A stretch of DNA of 55,946 nt from Bacteroidales bacterium (GCA_017429205.1 JAFRPH010000017.1:1-55946), one strand, 5' to 3'; numbered from the stretch's first letter, positions 1 to 8,411 are shown. A program made the numbers and translations. Notes: generated by a model not told the origin, from the letters alone.

Positions 1-585
1 GAACTTGTAGGCGCCGTGGGAGGTGCCGATGGAGATGGCGAGGGAGTCGCAGCCGGTGCGGGTGGCGAAGTCGATGACCTCTTCCGGCTTGGTGTAATGG
101 GATTCCGCGGCGGAAACCTCATCCTCGACACCGGCGAGCACGCCGAGTTCGGCCTCGACGGTCACGTCGAACTGGTGGGCGTATTCCACGACCTTCTTGG
201 TGAGGGCGATGTTCTTCTCGTACGGGAGGGAGGAAGCGTCGATCATCACGGAGCTGAAGCCCATGTCGACACAGTCCTTGCACAGCTCGAAGCTGTCACC
301 GTGATCGAGGTGGAGGCAGATCTGGGGGTGCTCCCAGCCCAGTTCCTTGGCATAAGCGACGGCACCTTCGGCCATATAGCGGAGGAGGGTGGAGTTCGCA
401 TAGTTGCGGGCGCCCTTGGAAACCTGGAGGATGACCGGGGACTTGGTCTCGGCGGCAGCCTGGACGATGGCCTGGAGCTGCTCCATGTTGTTGAAGTTGA
501 AAGCCGGGATGGCGTATCCGCCGGCGACAGCCTTCGCGAACATCTCACGGGTGTTCACAAGACCTAATTCTTTGTAAGAAACCAT
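1..585 (-). CDS. fba: Class II fructose-bisphosphate aldolase (C-terminus beyond window)
   Basis: The minus strand encodes the first 195 residues of a class II (zinc-dependent) fructose-1,6-bisphosphate aldolase, which cleaves FBP to DHAP and glyceraldehyde-3-phosphate in glycolysis and gluconeogenesis. It starts MVSYKELGLVNTREMFAKA and contains the AIPAFNFNN substrate-side segment and the metal-ligand stretch HLDHGDSFE near residue 105, followed by VMIDASSLPYEKN and a segment with VEAELG. The frame is open to the window edge, so the end of the gene is missing. The ATG at 585-583 is the first one after a TAAATTTG -7 box at 634-627, giving a leader of about 35 nt. It is divergent from gmk. The family assignment is secure from these motifs. 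Confidence 0.93.
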   Translation of the reverse strand, partial: MVSYKELGLVNTREMFAKAVAGGYAIPAFNFNNMEQLQAIVQAAAETKSPVILQVSKGARNYANSTLLRYMAEGAVAYAKELGWEHPQICLHLDHGDSFELCKDCVDMGFSSVMIDASSLPYEKNIALTKKVVEYAHQFDVTVEAELGVLAGVEDEVSAAESHYTKPEEVIDFATRTGCDSLAISIGTSHGAYKF

Positions 586-626
586 AGTTATAAAGTATTA
601 AACGATATCGCTTGGATAAGCATCCG

Positions 627-655
627 CAAATTTAGCAATTTTTTTCGTATTTTTG
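627..655. promoter_or_regulatory. Divergent Bacteroidetes-type promoters for aldolase and gmk
   Basis: Two -7 boxes of the TAnnTTTG type lie back to back: TAAATTTG on the minus strand (634-627) facing the aldolase and TATTTTTG on the plus strand (648-655) facing gmk. Expected start sites are about 6 nt downstream of each. Assigned by motif match and position only. Confidence 0.6.
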
Positions 656-681
656 TATCATCATCCATGCACAATAGGACC

Positions 682-1245
682 ATGAACAAAGTATTGATTT
701 TCTCCGCGCCCTCCGGGTCGGGCAAAAGCACCGTCGTGAACCATATCCTGGGCGGCCACCAGGGCATCGAGTTCTCCGTCTCGGCCACCTCCCGGCCGCC
801 GCGCGGTGAGGAGAAGGACGGCGTGGAATACTTCTTCTACTCCGCCGACATCTTCCGCCTCCTGGTGCGGGACGACAAGTTCGTCGAGTTCGAGGAAGTC
901 TATCCCGACCGCTTCTACGGCACGCTCAAGGCGGAAGTGAACCGCATCTGGGCCCGCGGGAACGTCATCATCTTCGACGTGGACGTCAAGGGCGGGGTGA
1001 ACCTCAAGAAATACTTCGGCGACCAGGCCCTTTCCGTCTTCATCCAGGCCCCCTCCGTGGAGGTCCTGCGGCAGCGTCTCATCGGGCGCGGCACCGACTC
1101 CGCCGAGGACATCGAGAAGCGCGTCGCCAAGGCCGCCGAGGAAATGACCTACGCCCCCCAGTTCGACAAGGTCCTCATCAACGACGACCTCGCCACCGCG
1201 CTGGCTGAAGCCGATGCGATGGTCGATGCGTTCCTGGCCGAATGA
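682..1245 (+). CDS. gmk: Guanylate kinase
   Basis: Phosphorylates GMP to GDP with ATP, an essential cytoplasmic nucleotide step. The 187-residue product begins MNKVLIFSAPSGSGKST, with the P-loop at about residues 9-17, followed by the GMP-binding region (SATSRPPRGEEKDGVEYFF) and a RLIGRGTD lid-like segment. Its length fits the family. An upstream in-frame ATG at 667 would lie only a few bases after the expected transcription start. The ATG at 682 gives the family-typical N-terminus and was preferred. The stop overlaps the start of nadD by 4 nt (ATGA), indicating translational coupling. Confidence 0.95.
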   Translation: MNKVLIFSAPSGSGKSTVVNHILGGHQGIEFSVSATSRPPRGEEKDGVEYFFYSADIFRLLVRDDKFVEFEEVYPDRFYGTLKAEVNRIWARGNVIIFDVDVKGGVNLKKYFGDQALSVFIQAPSVEVLRQRLIGRGTDSAEDIEKRVAKAAEEMTYAPQFDKVLINDDLATALAEADAMVDAFLAE

Positions 1246-1799
1246 GAATTGCGGTTTACTCGGGCTCTTTCAACCCGTTGCATATCGGCCATCAGGCCAT
1301 AATGGAGTATTTGACGCTGGATGCGGCGTTTGACTGGGTGTATCTCATCGTGTCGCCGCAGAGCCCGTTCAAGGGGGCGGAGAATGCGTTGACGGGGGAG
1401 GAACGGTACCGGGCGGCGGTGGAGGCCGTGAAGCGGCATCCGGAGATCCGGGTGTGGGTCGATGACATCGAGCTCGGGATGGAACCGCCGCATTATACGA
1501 TCCGGACGCTGGACGCGCTGCGGGCGCGGGAACCGGAGAACGAGTTCACGCTGGTCATCGGCGCGGACAACCTGGAGAGCTTTCCTCGGTGGCGGGAGCA
1601 CGAGCGCATCCTGAAGGAGTACGGCGTCGCGGTCTTTCCGCGGAAGGGCTATCACCGCGGCTACCTGAAGGCGCGGCTGATGCGCGAGTGTCCGGACTAC
1701 CGCATCGAGCTGTTGAAAGCGCCCCGCATCGACATTTCTTCCACCGAGATCCGCGACGGCCTCGCCGCCGGACGCGACATGTCGGCCTGGCTTATGTGA
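1242..1799 (+). CDS. nadD: Nicotinate-nucleotide adenylyltransferase
   Basis: Transfers AMP from ATP to nicotinate mononucleotide in NAD biosynthesis. The 185-residue product starts with the nucleotidyltransferase signature GSFNPLHIGH (residues 8-17) and ends with ISSTEIRDGL, the second ATP-binding signature of the HIGH superfamily. It overlaps gmk by 4 nt and is followed 2 nt later by the CYTH gene, so the three genes are probably one transcript. Slightly short for the family but complete. Confidence 0.93.
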   Translation: MRIAVYSGSFNPLHIGHQAIMEYLTLDAAFDWVYLIVSPQSPFKGAENALTGEERYRAAVEAVKRHPEIRVWVDDIELGMEPPHYTIRTLDALRAREPENEFTLVIGADNLESFPRWREHERILKEYGVAVFPRKGYHRGYLKARLMRECPDYRIELLKAPRIDISSTEIRDGLAAGRDMSAWLM

Positions 1800-1801
1800 A
1801 T

Positions 1802-2299
1802 ATGAATATAGAGACTGAAAAGAAGTTCCTCGTCAAGGACGATGAGTACAAGGCGCAGGCGGTGAAATCCTACCGTATCCGCCAGGGGTATCTGGCCCAC
1901 GACAGCGGCCGGACGGTGCGTGTGCGCATCCGCGACGACAAAGGGTTCCTGACCATCAAGGGCCCGTCCATCATTCCCGGAAGCCGGCCGGAGTGGGAGA
2001 AGGAAATCTCCCTGCAGGAGGCCGAGGACCTGTTCGCGCTGTGCAAGCCGGGCAGCGTGGACAAGACGCGCTGGATCGTCCCGGCAGATTCATTCGCTTC
2101 GCTCGGAATGACAAGTACGCCCCGCTGCTTCGAAGTGGACGAGTTCCACGGGGAGAACGACGGCCTGGTGATGGCCGAGATCGAACTGGGAAGCCCGGAC
2201 GAGCCGTTCGAAAGGCCGTCCTGGCTGGGGGAGGAAGTCACGGACGACAAGCGCTACTACAACGGCTATCTGGCCGAGCATCCTTACAAGACCTGGTAA
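1802..2299 (+). CDS. CYTH domain protein (triphosphate tunnel metalloenzyme family)
   Basis: The 165-residue product opens with MNIETEKKFLV, carrying the ExExK motif (E4, E6, K8) that defines CYTH/triphosphate tunnel enzymes. Alternating charged strand motifs follow (VRVRIRDDKGFLTIKG, and YNGYLAEHPYKTW at the end). Family members hydrolyse inorganic triphosphate or other organophosphate triphosphates; the substrate here cannot be told. The ATG at 1802 is 2 nt after the nadD stop and gives the canonical N-terminus. Residues about 95-106 (ADSFASLGMTST) are encoded by a repeat-like DNA segment and interrupt the expected alignment between IVP and PRCFEVDEF; see the separate repeat entry. Confidence 0.88.
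   Translation: MNIETEKKFLVKDDEYKAQAVKSYRIRQGYLAHDSGRTVRVRIRDDKGFLTIKGPSIIPGSRPEWEKEISLQEAEDLFALCKPGSVDKTRWIVPADSFASLGMTSTPRCFEVDEFHGENDGLVMAEIELGSPDEPFERPSWLGEEVTDDKRYYNGYLAEHPYKTW
2085..2117 (+). repeat. Short intergenic-type repeat unit embedded in the CYTH gene
   Basis: This 33-bp stretch runs from CAGATTCATTCG through CTTCGCTCGGAATGACA. The elements AGATTCCTTC and GGAATGACA also occur in the non-coding repeat cluster at 36154-36290. Within the gene it keeps the reading frame and encodes about 11 residues. The family match rests on visual comparison with the 36-kb cluster. Confidence 0.6.
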
Positions 2300-2313
2300 T
2301 CCGGTTTTTTTCG

Positions 2314-2321
2314 TATCTTTG
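2314..2321 (+). promoter_or_regulatory. -7 box of the B12-uptake operon
   Basis: TATCTTTG, a strong match to TAnnTTTG, preceded by a T-rich stretch. The predicted start site near 2327 places the whole cobalamin riboswitch in the leader. Confidence 0.65.
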
Positions 2322-2329
2322 CACCAGAG

Positions 2330-2560
2330 GATGGTGCTGCGGCCGGGAGTCTTCCCGGCGAGCTCAATAGGGAAGCCGGTGGGAATCCGGAACTGTGCCC
2401 GCAGCTGTGTCGTCCACAACGGCTCCGAATCGATGCCATTGAAGAGATTGCCGGTCACGCCGGCCATGACAGATTCTTTGAGAAGGCCGGGGCCGGGACC
2501 AGTCAGAAGACCTGCCATCGTCCAGTTGCACAATCGGGCTCGGGGACAAGTCCGTGTGGG
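2330..2560 (+). promoter_or_regulatory. Cobalamin riboswitch
   Basis: The leader contains the conserved cobalamin riboswitch core in order: AATAGGGAAGCCGGTGGGAA, then TCCGGAACTGTGCCCGCAGC near 2385, and the closing B12-box-like element AGTCAGAAGACCTGCC near 2502-2518. The riboswitch binds adenosyl- or methylcobalamin and usually represses expression when the vitamin is abundant. It lies directly upstream of a BtuG-like lipoprotein and a BtuB-like receptor, which fits B12-responsive control. The exact outer stem boundaries are approximate. Confidence 0.9.
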
Positions 2561-2581
2561 AACGTAAAACTTTGTTTTTCA

Positions 2582-3757
2582 ATGAAAAAAGCAACGCTGC
2601 TTTTGCTGTGCGGTGCGCTGGCGTTCTGCGCGTGCCGCAAGGATCCTGTGCCGGAACCGCCATCCAAGGACGCGGACCTGACCGGCCAGAAAGTCGATGT
2701 CTCCGGTTTCCCGGAATCGGCCCGTAAACTGTTTGTCCTGAACGAAGGAGGTATGGGCTCCAACAACGCGACCCTGGATTTCCTCCGGTTCTCCGACGGG
2801 AACTACGTCACCGGCGCTTTCAAGAAGATGAATCCGAGCGTGGGCGCCGGCCTCGGCGACGTGGGGAACGACATCGCGGTCCAGGGGGATGAACTCTGGA
2901 TGGTCGTGAACAATTCCGGCCTCGTGGAGGTCGTCTCCGCCAAGGACGAGACGGAAATCGCTGCGATCGCGGTTCCCACCCCGCGGAACCTGGCCTTCGA
3001 CGACCAATACGCCTATGTCACTTCCTGGGCGGGCGCCTATGCGAATGGAAGCTATGACGAGAACGGCAATTATTCGATCACGGATTCCAAGAACCCGAAG
3101 GGCCAGGTGTACCGGATCGACCTGAAAACCAAGAAGGTCGCTGGAAATGTCGAGGTGGGGTACCAGCCGGAAGGCGTCGCCTGCTACGACGGAAAGCTGT
3201 ATGTGGCCAATTCCGGCGGCATTTCCAGCCAGCTCCCGCCGGACTATGCCTATGACAACACGGTCAGCATCATCGACACGAAGAGTTTCAAGGTCACGGC
3301 GACCGTCCCGGTGCAGGTGAACTTGAAGAATGTCTATTCCGACGGCAAGGGCAACATCTATGTGACCACCCTCGGCGACTTCTGGAATGTCCATTCCGGC
3401 CTGTATCTCCTCCGTCCCGGACAGGGGAACGCCGTGTCCAAGGTGGCGGATTACGTGAAAGTTTCCGCCCTGCTCGGGGATACGGTCTATTGCATCGGCA
3501 CCGAAACGGAATTCGACTGGAGCGCCGCCTCCCATGTCTACCAGTCCTGGAGCGTCCAGGGCGGGAACAAGAAGGATTGGACCTTGAATGTGTCCGCGAA
3601 GACGCTGTACGGCCTGTATGCGCTGGATGCCGATACGTTCTTCGTGAGTGACGCGGGGGATTATTTCAATCCGGGCACCGTCTCTTGTTACTACAAAGGC
3701 GCCAAGCGCTGGAGCGTAGACGCCGGCGTCTGCCCCGGGCACTTCGCCGTGTATTGA
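2582..3757 (+). CDS. btuG: BtuG-like surface lipoprotein, beta-propeller (DUF5074/YncE type)
   Basis: A 391-residue exported lipoprotein. The N-terminal hydrophobic segment ends in FCAC with the probable lipidated Cys at about residue 18. The rest is a repeated beta-propeller sequence (FVLNEGGMGSNNATLDF, IAVQGDELWMVVNNSG, NLAFDDQYAYVTSWAG, QPEGVACYDGKLYVANSGG). In Bacteroides, BtuG proteins of this type sit on the cell surface, bind cobalamin very tightly and pass it to BtuB. The cobalamin riboswitch upstream and the btuB-like gene immediately downstream support that role here. The fold is clear; the B12 function is inferred from context. Confidence 0.85.
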   Translation: MKKATLLLLCGALAFCACRKDPVPEPPSKDADLTGQKVDVSGFPESARKLFVLNEGGMGSNNATLDFLRFSDGNYVTGAFKKMNPSVGAGLGDVGNDIAVQGDELWMVVNNSGLVEVVSAKDETEIAAIAVPTPRNLAFDDQYAYVTSWAGAYANGSYDENGNYSITDSKNPKGQVYRIDLKTKKVAGNVEVGYQPEGVACYDGKLYVANSGGISSQLPPDYAYDNTVSIIDTKSFKVTATVPVQVNLKNVYSDGKGNIYVTTLGDFWNVHSGLYLLRPGQGNAVSKVADYVKVSALLGDTVYCIGTETEFDWSAASHVYQSWSVQGGNKKDWTLNVSAKTLYGLYALDADTFFVSDAGDYFNPGTVSCYYKGAKRWSVDAGVCPGHFAVY

Positions 3758-3758
3758 T

Positions 3759-5744
3759 TTGCGCAAGCGCGCCGTCATAGCGCTGGCCGCCGCCTTGTCC
3801 GCCCCCTGGTGCCTGCAGGCCCAGGAGGCGGACACGCTGGCTGCCGCTTCGGTCTGGTCCGTGCAGGTCTATCCCGTGGTGAAACCCGTCGAGTCGGTGT
3901 ACCTGCCGGGCGCGAAAGCGGCGCCCGCCCAGGTGGCCGACGTCCTGCGCCGTTTCACCGGCGTCCAGGTCAAGGACTACGGCGGCGTGGGCGGACTCAA
4001 GACCGTCAATGTCCGGAGCCTCGGCAGCGAACACGTGGGCATCTTCCTGGACGGGGTCCAGGTGGACAACGCCCAGAACATGCAGGTGGACCTGGGCCGA
4101 TTCTCCACGGACGGCCTGGCGATGGTAGCCCTCTATAACGGGCAGAAAACCAAGCGGTTGCAGACGGCCAAGGAATATGCGTCCGGCGCGGCGGTCCATC
4201 TGGACAGCGAGCGCCCCCTGCTGTTCGACAAGGACGGCGGGCGGGCCCGGCTCCGGGGAGGTTCGTTCGGGACCTTCCAGCCTTCCCTTCAATGGGACCG
4301 GCAGCTGGGACCTGTCACTCTCCGGGTATCGGCGGAAGGACTGACTTCAAACGGCCGATACAAGTATCCGTATTTTGACACGACGCTGGTCCGGGAGAAC
4401 GGGGACATCAAGAGCCTTCGCCTGGAATCGGCCCTGTTCGGACAGCTTCGCCACGGCGACTGGCGCGTCCGGGTCTATGGCTATGGCTCCGAACGGGGAT
4501 TCCCCGGTCCGGTCATCCGCCGCGCTTCGGGCTTCCCTTTCAGCGCAGAGCGCCAGGCCGACCGGAATCTCTTCGTGCAGGGCGGCTGGAACCAGGATTG
4601 GACCTCCCGGTATGCCACGTCGCTGAAGTTCAAATACGCCGACGACTACATCCATTACAACACCCATCCGGAGAAGAATCCGATGGCGTTGCCGTATGAC
4701 CTGCACTACCGCCAGCGCTCCGGCTATCTTTCGCTGGCCCAGTCTCTGGTCCTGGCCGACCCGTGGTCGGTGGACCTGAGCGTCGATTTCCAGCGGAACG
4801 CGCTGGATTCCGACGTCGGCCAGTCCGTCACCCCCCGCCGGAACGTCGTCACGGCCGCCCTGGCGACCCGGCTGGCCTGGGAGGATTTCCGCGTGGCGGC
4901 CCACTGCGTCTATCAGGGGGCGTGGGATCGTTTCCTGACGCCGCAGGCCGGGGGATGGACCCGCGAAAACACCTTCCGGGATGCCTGGATGCCGTCTTTC
5001 AGCCTGTATTATTCCCCGTTCCGCTGGCTGGAAGTGGACGCCTTCGCGAAGCGCAGCTACCGGCTGCCCTCCTTCAACGACCTGTATTATTCGCTGATGG
5101 GAAACTCCTCCCTCGTCCCTGAATCCGCCGCCCAGACCGGGGTCGACATCCGGCTGGAACATACTTCCGGCCCCTGGTCTTTCTCGGGAAGGATCTCGCC
5201 TTACCTGAACCGCGTCGACGACAAGATCGTTGCCATTCCCACCTCCTCGCAATTCCGCTGGACGATGCTGAACATCGGGAAAGTGGATGTGGCGGGGTTG
5301 GATGTGAAGGCCGATGCGCGGTTCTGGCGGAAAGGATGGTCGGTGGACGTGACTTTCCGCTATTCATTCCAGCGGGCGCTGGACCACAGCGATCCGGACG
5401 GCCGCACGTACGGCAACCAGATCCCCTATATTCCCCTGCACAGCGGCGGGGTGGACCTGTGCGTCGGATGGGAGGACTGGTCTTTCACCTGGGAGACGGT
5501 GTTCACCGGTGCCAGATGGTCCCGGACGGCCAACACGCCGGACTACTACATCGCCCCCTGGACCGTCAGCGATGTCTCGCTCATCCGGAAAATGACAATG
5601 CCCGCGTTCAAGAACCGGGCAATGCTGCCGGAATTGAACGCGGGTGTGACGCTCAGAAATCTGTTCAACCACCGTTATGAGGTCGTCCAGGGCTATCCGA
5701 TGCCGGGATGCAACCTGTTGCTGACGGTGGAGTATTCCTGGTAA
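3759..5744 (+). CDS. btuB: TonB-dependent outer-membrane receptor, BtuB-like
   Basis: A 661-residue product with a signal peptide (about 21 residues, ending LQAQ), a plug domain (AQVADVLRRFTGVQVKDYGG, VNVRSLGSEHVGIFLDGVQV) and a long beta-barrel ending in an aromatic residue (LTVEYSW). It imports substrate across the outer membrane using TonB energy. The riboswitch and the BtuG-like partner indicate vitamin B12. It starts at TTG (3759), one base after the btuG stop; no ATG precedes the signal peptide in this frame. It has no N-terminal carboxypeptidase-regulatory domain, unlike SusC receptors. It converges with the FKBP gene, leaving only 3 nt. Confidence 0.88.
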   Translation: MRKRAVIALAAALSAPWCLQAQEADTLAAASVWSVQVYPVVKPVESVYLPGAKAAPAQVADVLRRFTGVQVKDYGGVGGLKTVNVRSLGSEHVGIFLDGVQVDNAQNMQVDLGRFSTDGLAMVALYNGQKTKRLQTAKEYASGAAVHLDSERPLLFDKDGGRARLRGGSFGTFQPSLQWDRQLGPVTLRVSAEGLTSNGRYKYPYFDTTLVRENGDIKSLRLESALFGQLRHGDWRVRVYGYGSERGFPGPVIRRASGFPFSAERQADRNLFVQGGWNQDWTSRYATSLKFKYADDYIHYNTHPEKNPMALPYDLHYRQRSGYLSLAQSLVLADPWSVDLSVDFQRNALDSDVGQSVTPRRNVVTAALATRLAWEDFRVAAHCVYQGAWDRFLTPQAGGWTRENTFRDAWMPSFSLYYSPFRWLEVDAFAKRSYRLPSFNDLYYSLMGNSSLVPESAAQTGVDIRLEHTSGPWSFSGRISPYLNRVDDKIVAIPTSSQFRWTMLNIGKVDVAGLDVKADARFWRKGWSVDVTFRYSFQRALDHSDPDGRTYGNQIPYIPLHSGGVDLCVGWEDWSFTWETVFTGARWSRTANTPDYYIAPWTVSDVSLIRKMTMPAFKNRAMLPELNAGVTLRNLFNHRYEVVQGYPMPGCNLLLTVEYSW

Positions 5745-5747
5745 GGA

Positions 5748-6353
5748 TTAAAGAACCTCGATCAGTTCGACGACGAACTTCAGGGCGCAGTACGGAGGGA
5801 TGGCGTTGCCGGCTCCGTGCTCGCCATAGGCGAGGTTGTACGGCAGGTAGAGCTCGTACTTGGCGCCCTCGGCCATCAGCTGGAGACCTTCGGTCCAGCC
5901 CTTGATGACCTGGTTCAGGCCGAAGACGGCGGGTTCGCCGCGCTTGTAGGAGCTGTCGAAGACCTGGCCGTCCGCGAAGGTGCCCTCATAGTGGCACTTC
6001 ACCTGGCTCGTGGCCGTGGGCTTCTTGCCGGTGCCTTCCTTCAGGACCTTGTACATCAGGCCGCTGCCGGTGGCGCGGACCTCGGGGTCGCGGGCGACCT
6101 TGGCGAGGAACTTCTCGCCTTCCTCCTTCGCGGCGGCGCCGGCTGCGGCGGCCCGCTCGGAAGCCTCTTCCTCCATTTCCTTGTAGAACTGCTCGAGGGC
6201 CTCGCCGGCCTCGTCCATCGAGATGGCGAGCTTCTCCCCCTGGAGCATGGCCTTCAGACCGGCCACGAAATCGTCGAAATTGAGCCCGTGCACTCCGTTC
6301 TGGAGCAGGTTGCCGGCCAGGCTCATGCCGAATGCATAACTTTTCTTGTCCAT
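5748..6353 (-). CDS. FKBP-type peptidyl-prolyl cis-trans isomerase
   Basis: A 201-residue Mip/FkpA-like protein. A helical N-terminal half (MDKKSYAFGMSLAGNLLQNG, then a Glu/Ala-rich helix) precedes a C-terminal FKBP domain from about residue 95, with the typical VKCHYEGTFADGQVFDSSY, GLNQVIKGWTEGLQLM and LPYNLAYGEHGAGNAIPP segments. It catalyses proline isomerisation during protein folding. No export signal is evident, so it may be cytoplasmic or its export signal is atypical. A TATCTTTG -7 box lies about 20 nt upstream of the start. Divergent from pnuC. Confidence 0.9.
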   Translation of the reverse strand: MDKKSYAFGMSLAGNLLQNGVHGLNFDDFVAGLKAMLQGEKLAISMDEAGEALEQFYKEMEEEASERAAAAGAAAKEEGEKFLAKVARDPEVRATGSGLMYKVLKEGTGKKPTATSQVKCHYEGTFADGQVFDSSYKRGEPAVFGLNQVIKGWTEGLQLMAEGAKYELYLPYNLAYGEHGAGNAIPPYCALKFVVELIEVL

Positions 6354-6372
6354 AGAATCTTATTTTGCGATG

Positions 6373-6401
6373 CAAAGATAGCGAAAAAAGCCGTATATTT
6401 G
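6373..6401. promoter_or_regulatory. Divergent promoters for the FKBP gene and pnuC
   Basis: Minus-strand TATCTTTG (6380-6373) faces the FKBP gene. Plus-strand TATATTTG (6394-6401) lies only 3 nt before the pnuC ATG at 6405, so the pnuC transcript is predicted to be leaderless or nearly so. Confidence 0.6.
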
Positions 6402-6404
6402 TGT

Positions 6405-6980
6405 ATGATGGATGTGATCCGAATCATTGAGATTTTCGCCCTGGTGACGGGCATCGCCTACGTCGTCCTGGAAATCTTCCAGAAGAATGCGATGTGGGTG
6501 GTGGGCATCCTCACCGGCGCGGCTTGCGCGTATAGTTTCGCCGTCCAGCGGAGCTGGGGCATGATGGGCCTGAACCTGTATTACATCGTGATGTCCGTCA
6601 TCGGACTCGTGCAGTGGCGGAAGGACGGCGCCGCCGTGGGGGAGGATGTGGTCCACCTGCGGCCCCTCCCGAAGAAAACGGCCCTTTGGAGCGCCGTGGC
6701 CTTCGTCCTGGGCTCGCTCGTCCTGATCTGGGTGTTCCGCGCCTTGGGAGACGGCGTGTCCGAGCTGGACGCCCCCGCGACCGTGCTCAGCGTCATCGCC
6801 ACCTGGTGGCTCACGCGTTCCTACATCCAGCAGTGGATGCTGTGGGTGGTGGCCGATACGCTCACGACCGCCTTGTGCGTGGTGAACGGCCAGTACTGGA
6901 TGGCGTTCCTGTATCTCGCCTATGTCGCCTCGGCGGTGTACGGCTATTGCCATTGGAAAAAGAAAGGAGTGGAAGTATGA
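6405..6980 (+). CDS. pnuC: Nicotinamide riboside transporter PnuC
   Basis: A 191-residue integral membrane protein with about seven hydrophobic segments and PnuC-type motifs (EIFQKNAMWVVGILTGAACA near the start, GLNLYYIVMSVIGLVQWRK, then WWLTRSYIQQWMLWVVAD and YLAYVASAVYGYCHWKK). PnuC moves nicotinamide riboside into the cell for NAD synthesis. Its stop overlaps the next gene (ATGA). Two adjacent ATGs (6405, 6408) are possible starts. Position immediately after a -7 box suggests leaderless translation. Confidence 0.92.
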   Translation: MMDVIRIIEIFALVTGIAYVVLEIFQKNAMWVVGILTGAACAYSFAVQRSWGMMGLNLYYIVMSVIGLVQWRKDGAAVGEDVVHLRPLPKKTALWSAVAFVLGSLVLIWVFRALGDGVSELDAPATVLSVIATWWLTRSYIQQWMLWVVADTLTTALCVVNGQYWMAFLYLAYVASAVYGYCHWKKKGVEV

Positions 6981-7795
6981 TCCTGATCGTCGAGAGCGGC
7001 GCCACCAAGACCGACTGGTGCCTCGTCGCCCCCGGAGGACGGGTGGAAAAGCGCCTGCAGACCCCCGGTATGAACCTGTCCACCATCGCGGCGGAGGCCA
7101 ATGCCGCCGTCTTCGCGGAGGCGGTCGATACCTTCTCGGACGTGTACGAGGTCCATTTCTACGCGGCCGGCCTGCTGGAATTCCCCACGGAGCTGGACCG
7201 CATTTTCAAGGAGCGTTTCCCGGGCGTCCGGAGCGAATATGCGTCCGACCTCCTGGCGGCGGCCCGCGCGGCCTGCGGCCACGAGGCGGGCCTCGCCGCC
7301 ATCCTGGGCACCGGCTCCAACACCTGCCATTATGACGGGGAGAAGATCGTCCGCAACATCCACGGCGGCGGCTTCATCATCGGCGACGAAGGCAGCGCCG
7401 CGGCCCTCGGACGGCTGTTCCTCGCGGATCTCGTGAAGGACCTCGTTCCGGCGGACCTGGTGGAAGCTTTCTCCGCTTTCCACGAAGTGGACTACGCTTC
7501 CGTCGTCCGGAACGTCTATAAGTCTTCGGCGCCTTCCCGCTATCTCGGGAGCCTGGCGCCCTTCATCCTGGAACACCGGGGGGAACCCTATGTGAACGCA
7601 TTGGTGGAAAGGAACTTCCGCGACCTTTTCGAGCGCGCCCTTACGCGCTACGACCGCCTCCCCGTAGGCGTGGTCGGCGGCTTCGGTTGCGCCTGCCGGG
7701 CGGAATTGGAACGCCTCGGCGCCGAATACGGCCTCACCTTCTCCCGTTTCATCCCTTCCCCGATGGAAGGACTGATCGACTATCATGGCGTATAA
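6977..7795 (+). CDS. BadF/BadG/BcrA/BcrD-type ATPase, probable N-acetylglucosamine kinase
   Basis: The 272-residue product has the ASKHA kinase fold: phosphate-1 loop VESGATKTDW at residues 5-14, phosphate-2 region AILGTGSNTC, then GGGFIIGDEGSAAALG, and a C-terminal adenosine-type motif VVGGFGCACRAEL. Bacteroidetes members of this family are usually annotated as N-acetylglucosamine kinases; the substrate is inferred from family only. The start ATG overlaps the pnuC stop. The 3' end overlaps recR by 11 nt, so this is a tightly coupled operon. Confidence 0.82.
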   Translation: MILIVESGATKTDWCLVAPGGRVEKRLQTPGMNLSTIAAEANAAVFAEAVDTFSDVYEVHFYAAGLLEFPTELDRIFKERFPGVRSEYASDLLAAARAACGHEAGLAAILGTGSNTCHYDGEKIVRNIHGGGFIIGDEGSAAALGRLFLADLVKDLVPADLVEAFSAFHEVDYASVVRNVYKSSAPSRYLGSLAPFILEHRGEPYVNALVERNFRDLFERALTRYDRLPVGVVGGFGCACRAELERLGAEYGLTFSRFIPSPMEGLIDYHGV

Positions 7796-8411
7796 AGAGA
7801 AATACCCTTCCGAACTCCTCTCCGACGCGGTGGAGGCCATCGGTACGCTGCCGGGCGTAGGCCGTCGCAGCGCGCTCCGGCTGGCCCTGCACCTGCTCCG
7901 GCAGCCGCAGGAGAACGTGCACCATTTCACGGAGGCCATCAACCGCCTCCGGGACGATGTCCGCTACTGCAAGGAGTGCCGCATGATTTCCGACGAGGAG
8001 ATTTGCTCGTTCTGCTCGGACCGGTCCCGCGACCACAGCGCCATCTGCGTGGTTGAGAGCGTCCGCGACGTGATGAGCATCGAGAATACCGGCCAGTATC
8101 ACGGGGTGTACCACGTCCTCGGCGGCATCATTTCCCCGATCGCCGGCATCGGCCCGTCCGACCTGAGCATCCCGGAGCTGGTCCGCCGTGTGGAGGCCCT
8201 GGAGAACCCGGCGGATGCGGAGGTCATCTTCGCCCTCAGCGGCGACGTGGAAGGGGAGTCCACTGCCTTCTATCTGTACCGGAAACTGTCCCATACGGGC
8301 GTTCGCTTCTCCACCCTGGCCCGCGGGCTCGGCTTCGGCGACGACCTCGAATACGCCGACGAGCTCACCCTGGGCCGTTCCATCACCGCCCGTCAGGAAT
8401 TCAAGCCATGA
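7785..8411 (+). CDS. recR: Recombination mediator RecR
   Basis: A 208-residue protein: N-terminal helix-hairpin-helix (AIGTLPGVGRRSALRLALHL), a C4 zinc motif (CKECRMISDEEICSFC, about residues 64-79) and a Toprim domain (CVVESVRDVMSIENTG, then HVLGGIISPIAGIGP). With RecF and RecO it loads RecA at single-strand gaps. The length is standard. The start overlaps the kinase gene and the stop overlaps mntP by 4 nt. Confidence 0.96.
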   Translation: MAYKEKYPSELLSDAVEAIGTLPGVGRRSALRLALHLLRQPQENVHHFTEAINRLRDDVRYCKECRMISDEEICSFCSDRSRDHSAICVVESVRDVMSIENTGQYHGVYHVLGGIISPIAGIGPSDLSIPELVRRVEALENPADAEVIFALSGDVEGESTAFYLYRKLSHTGVRFSTLARGLGFGDDLEYADELTLGRSITARQEFKP

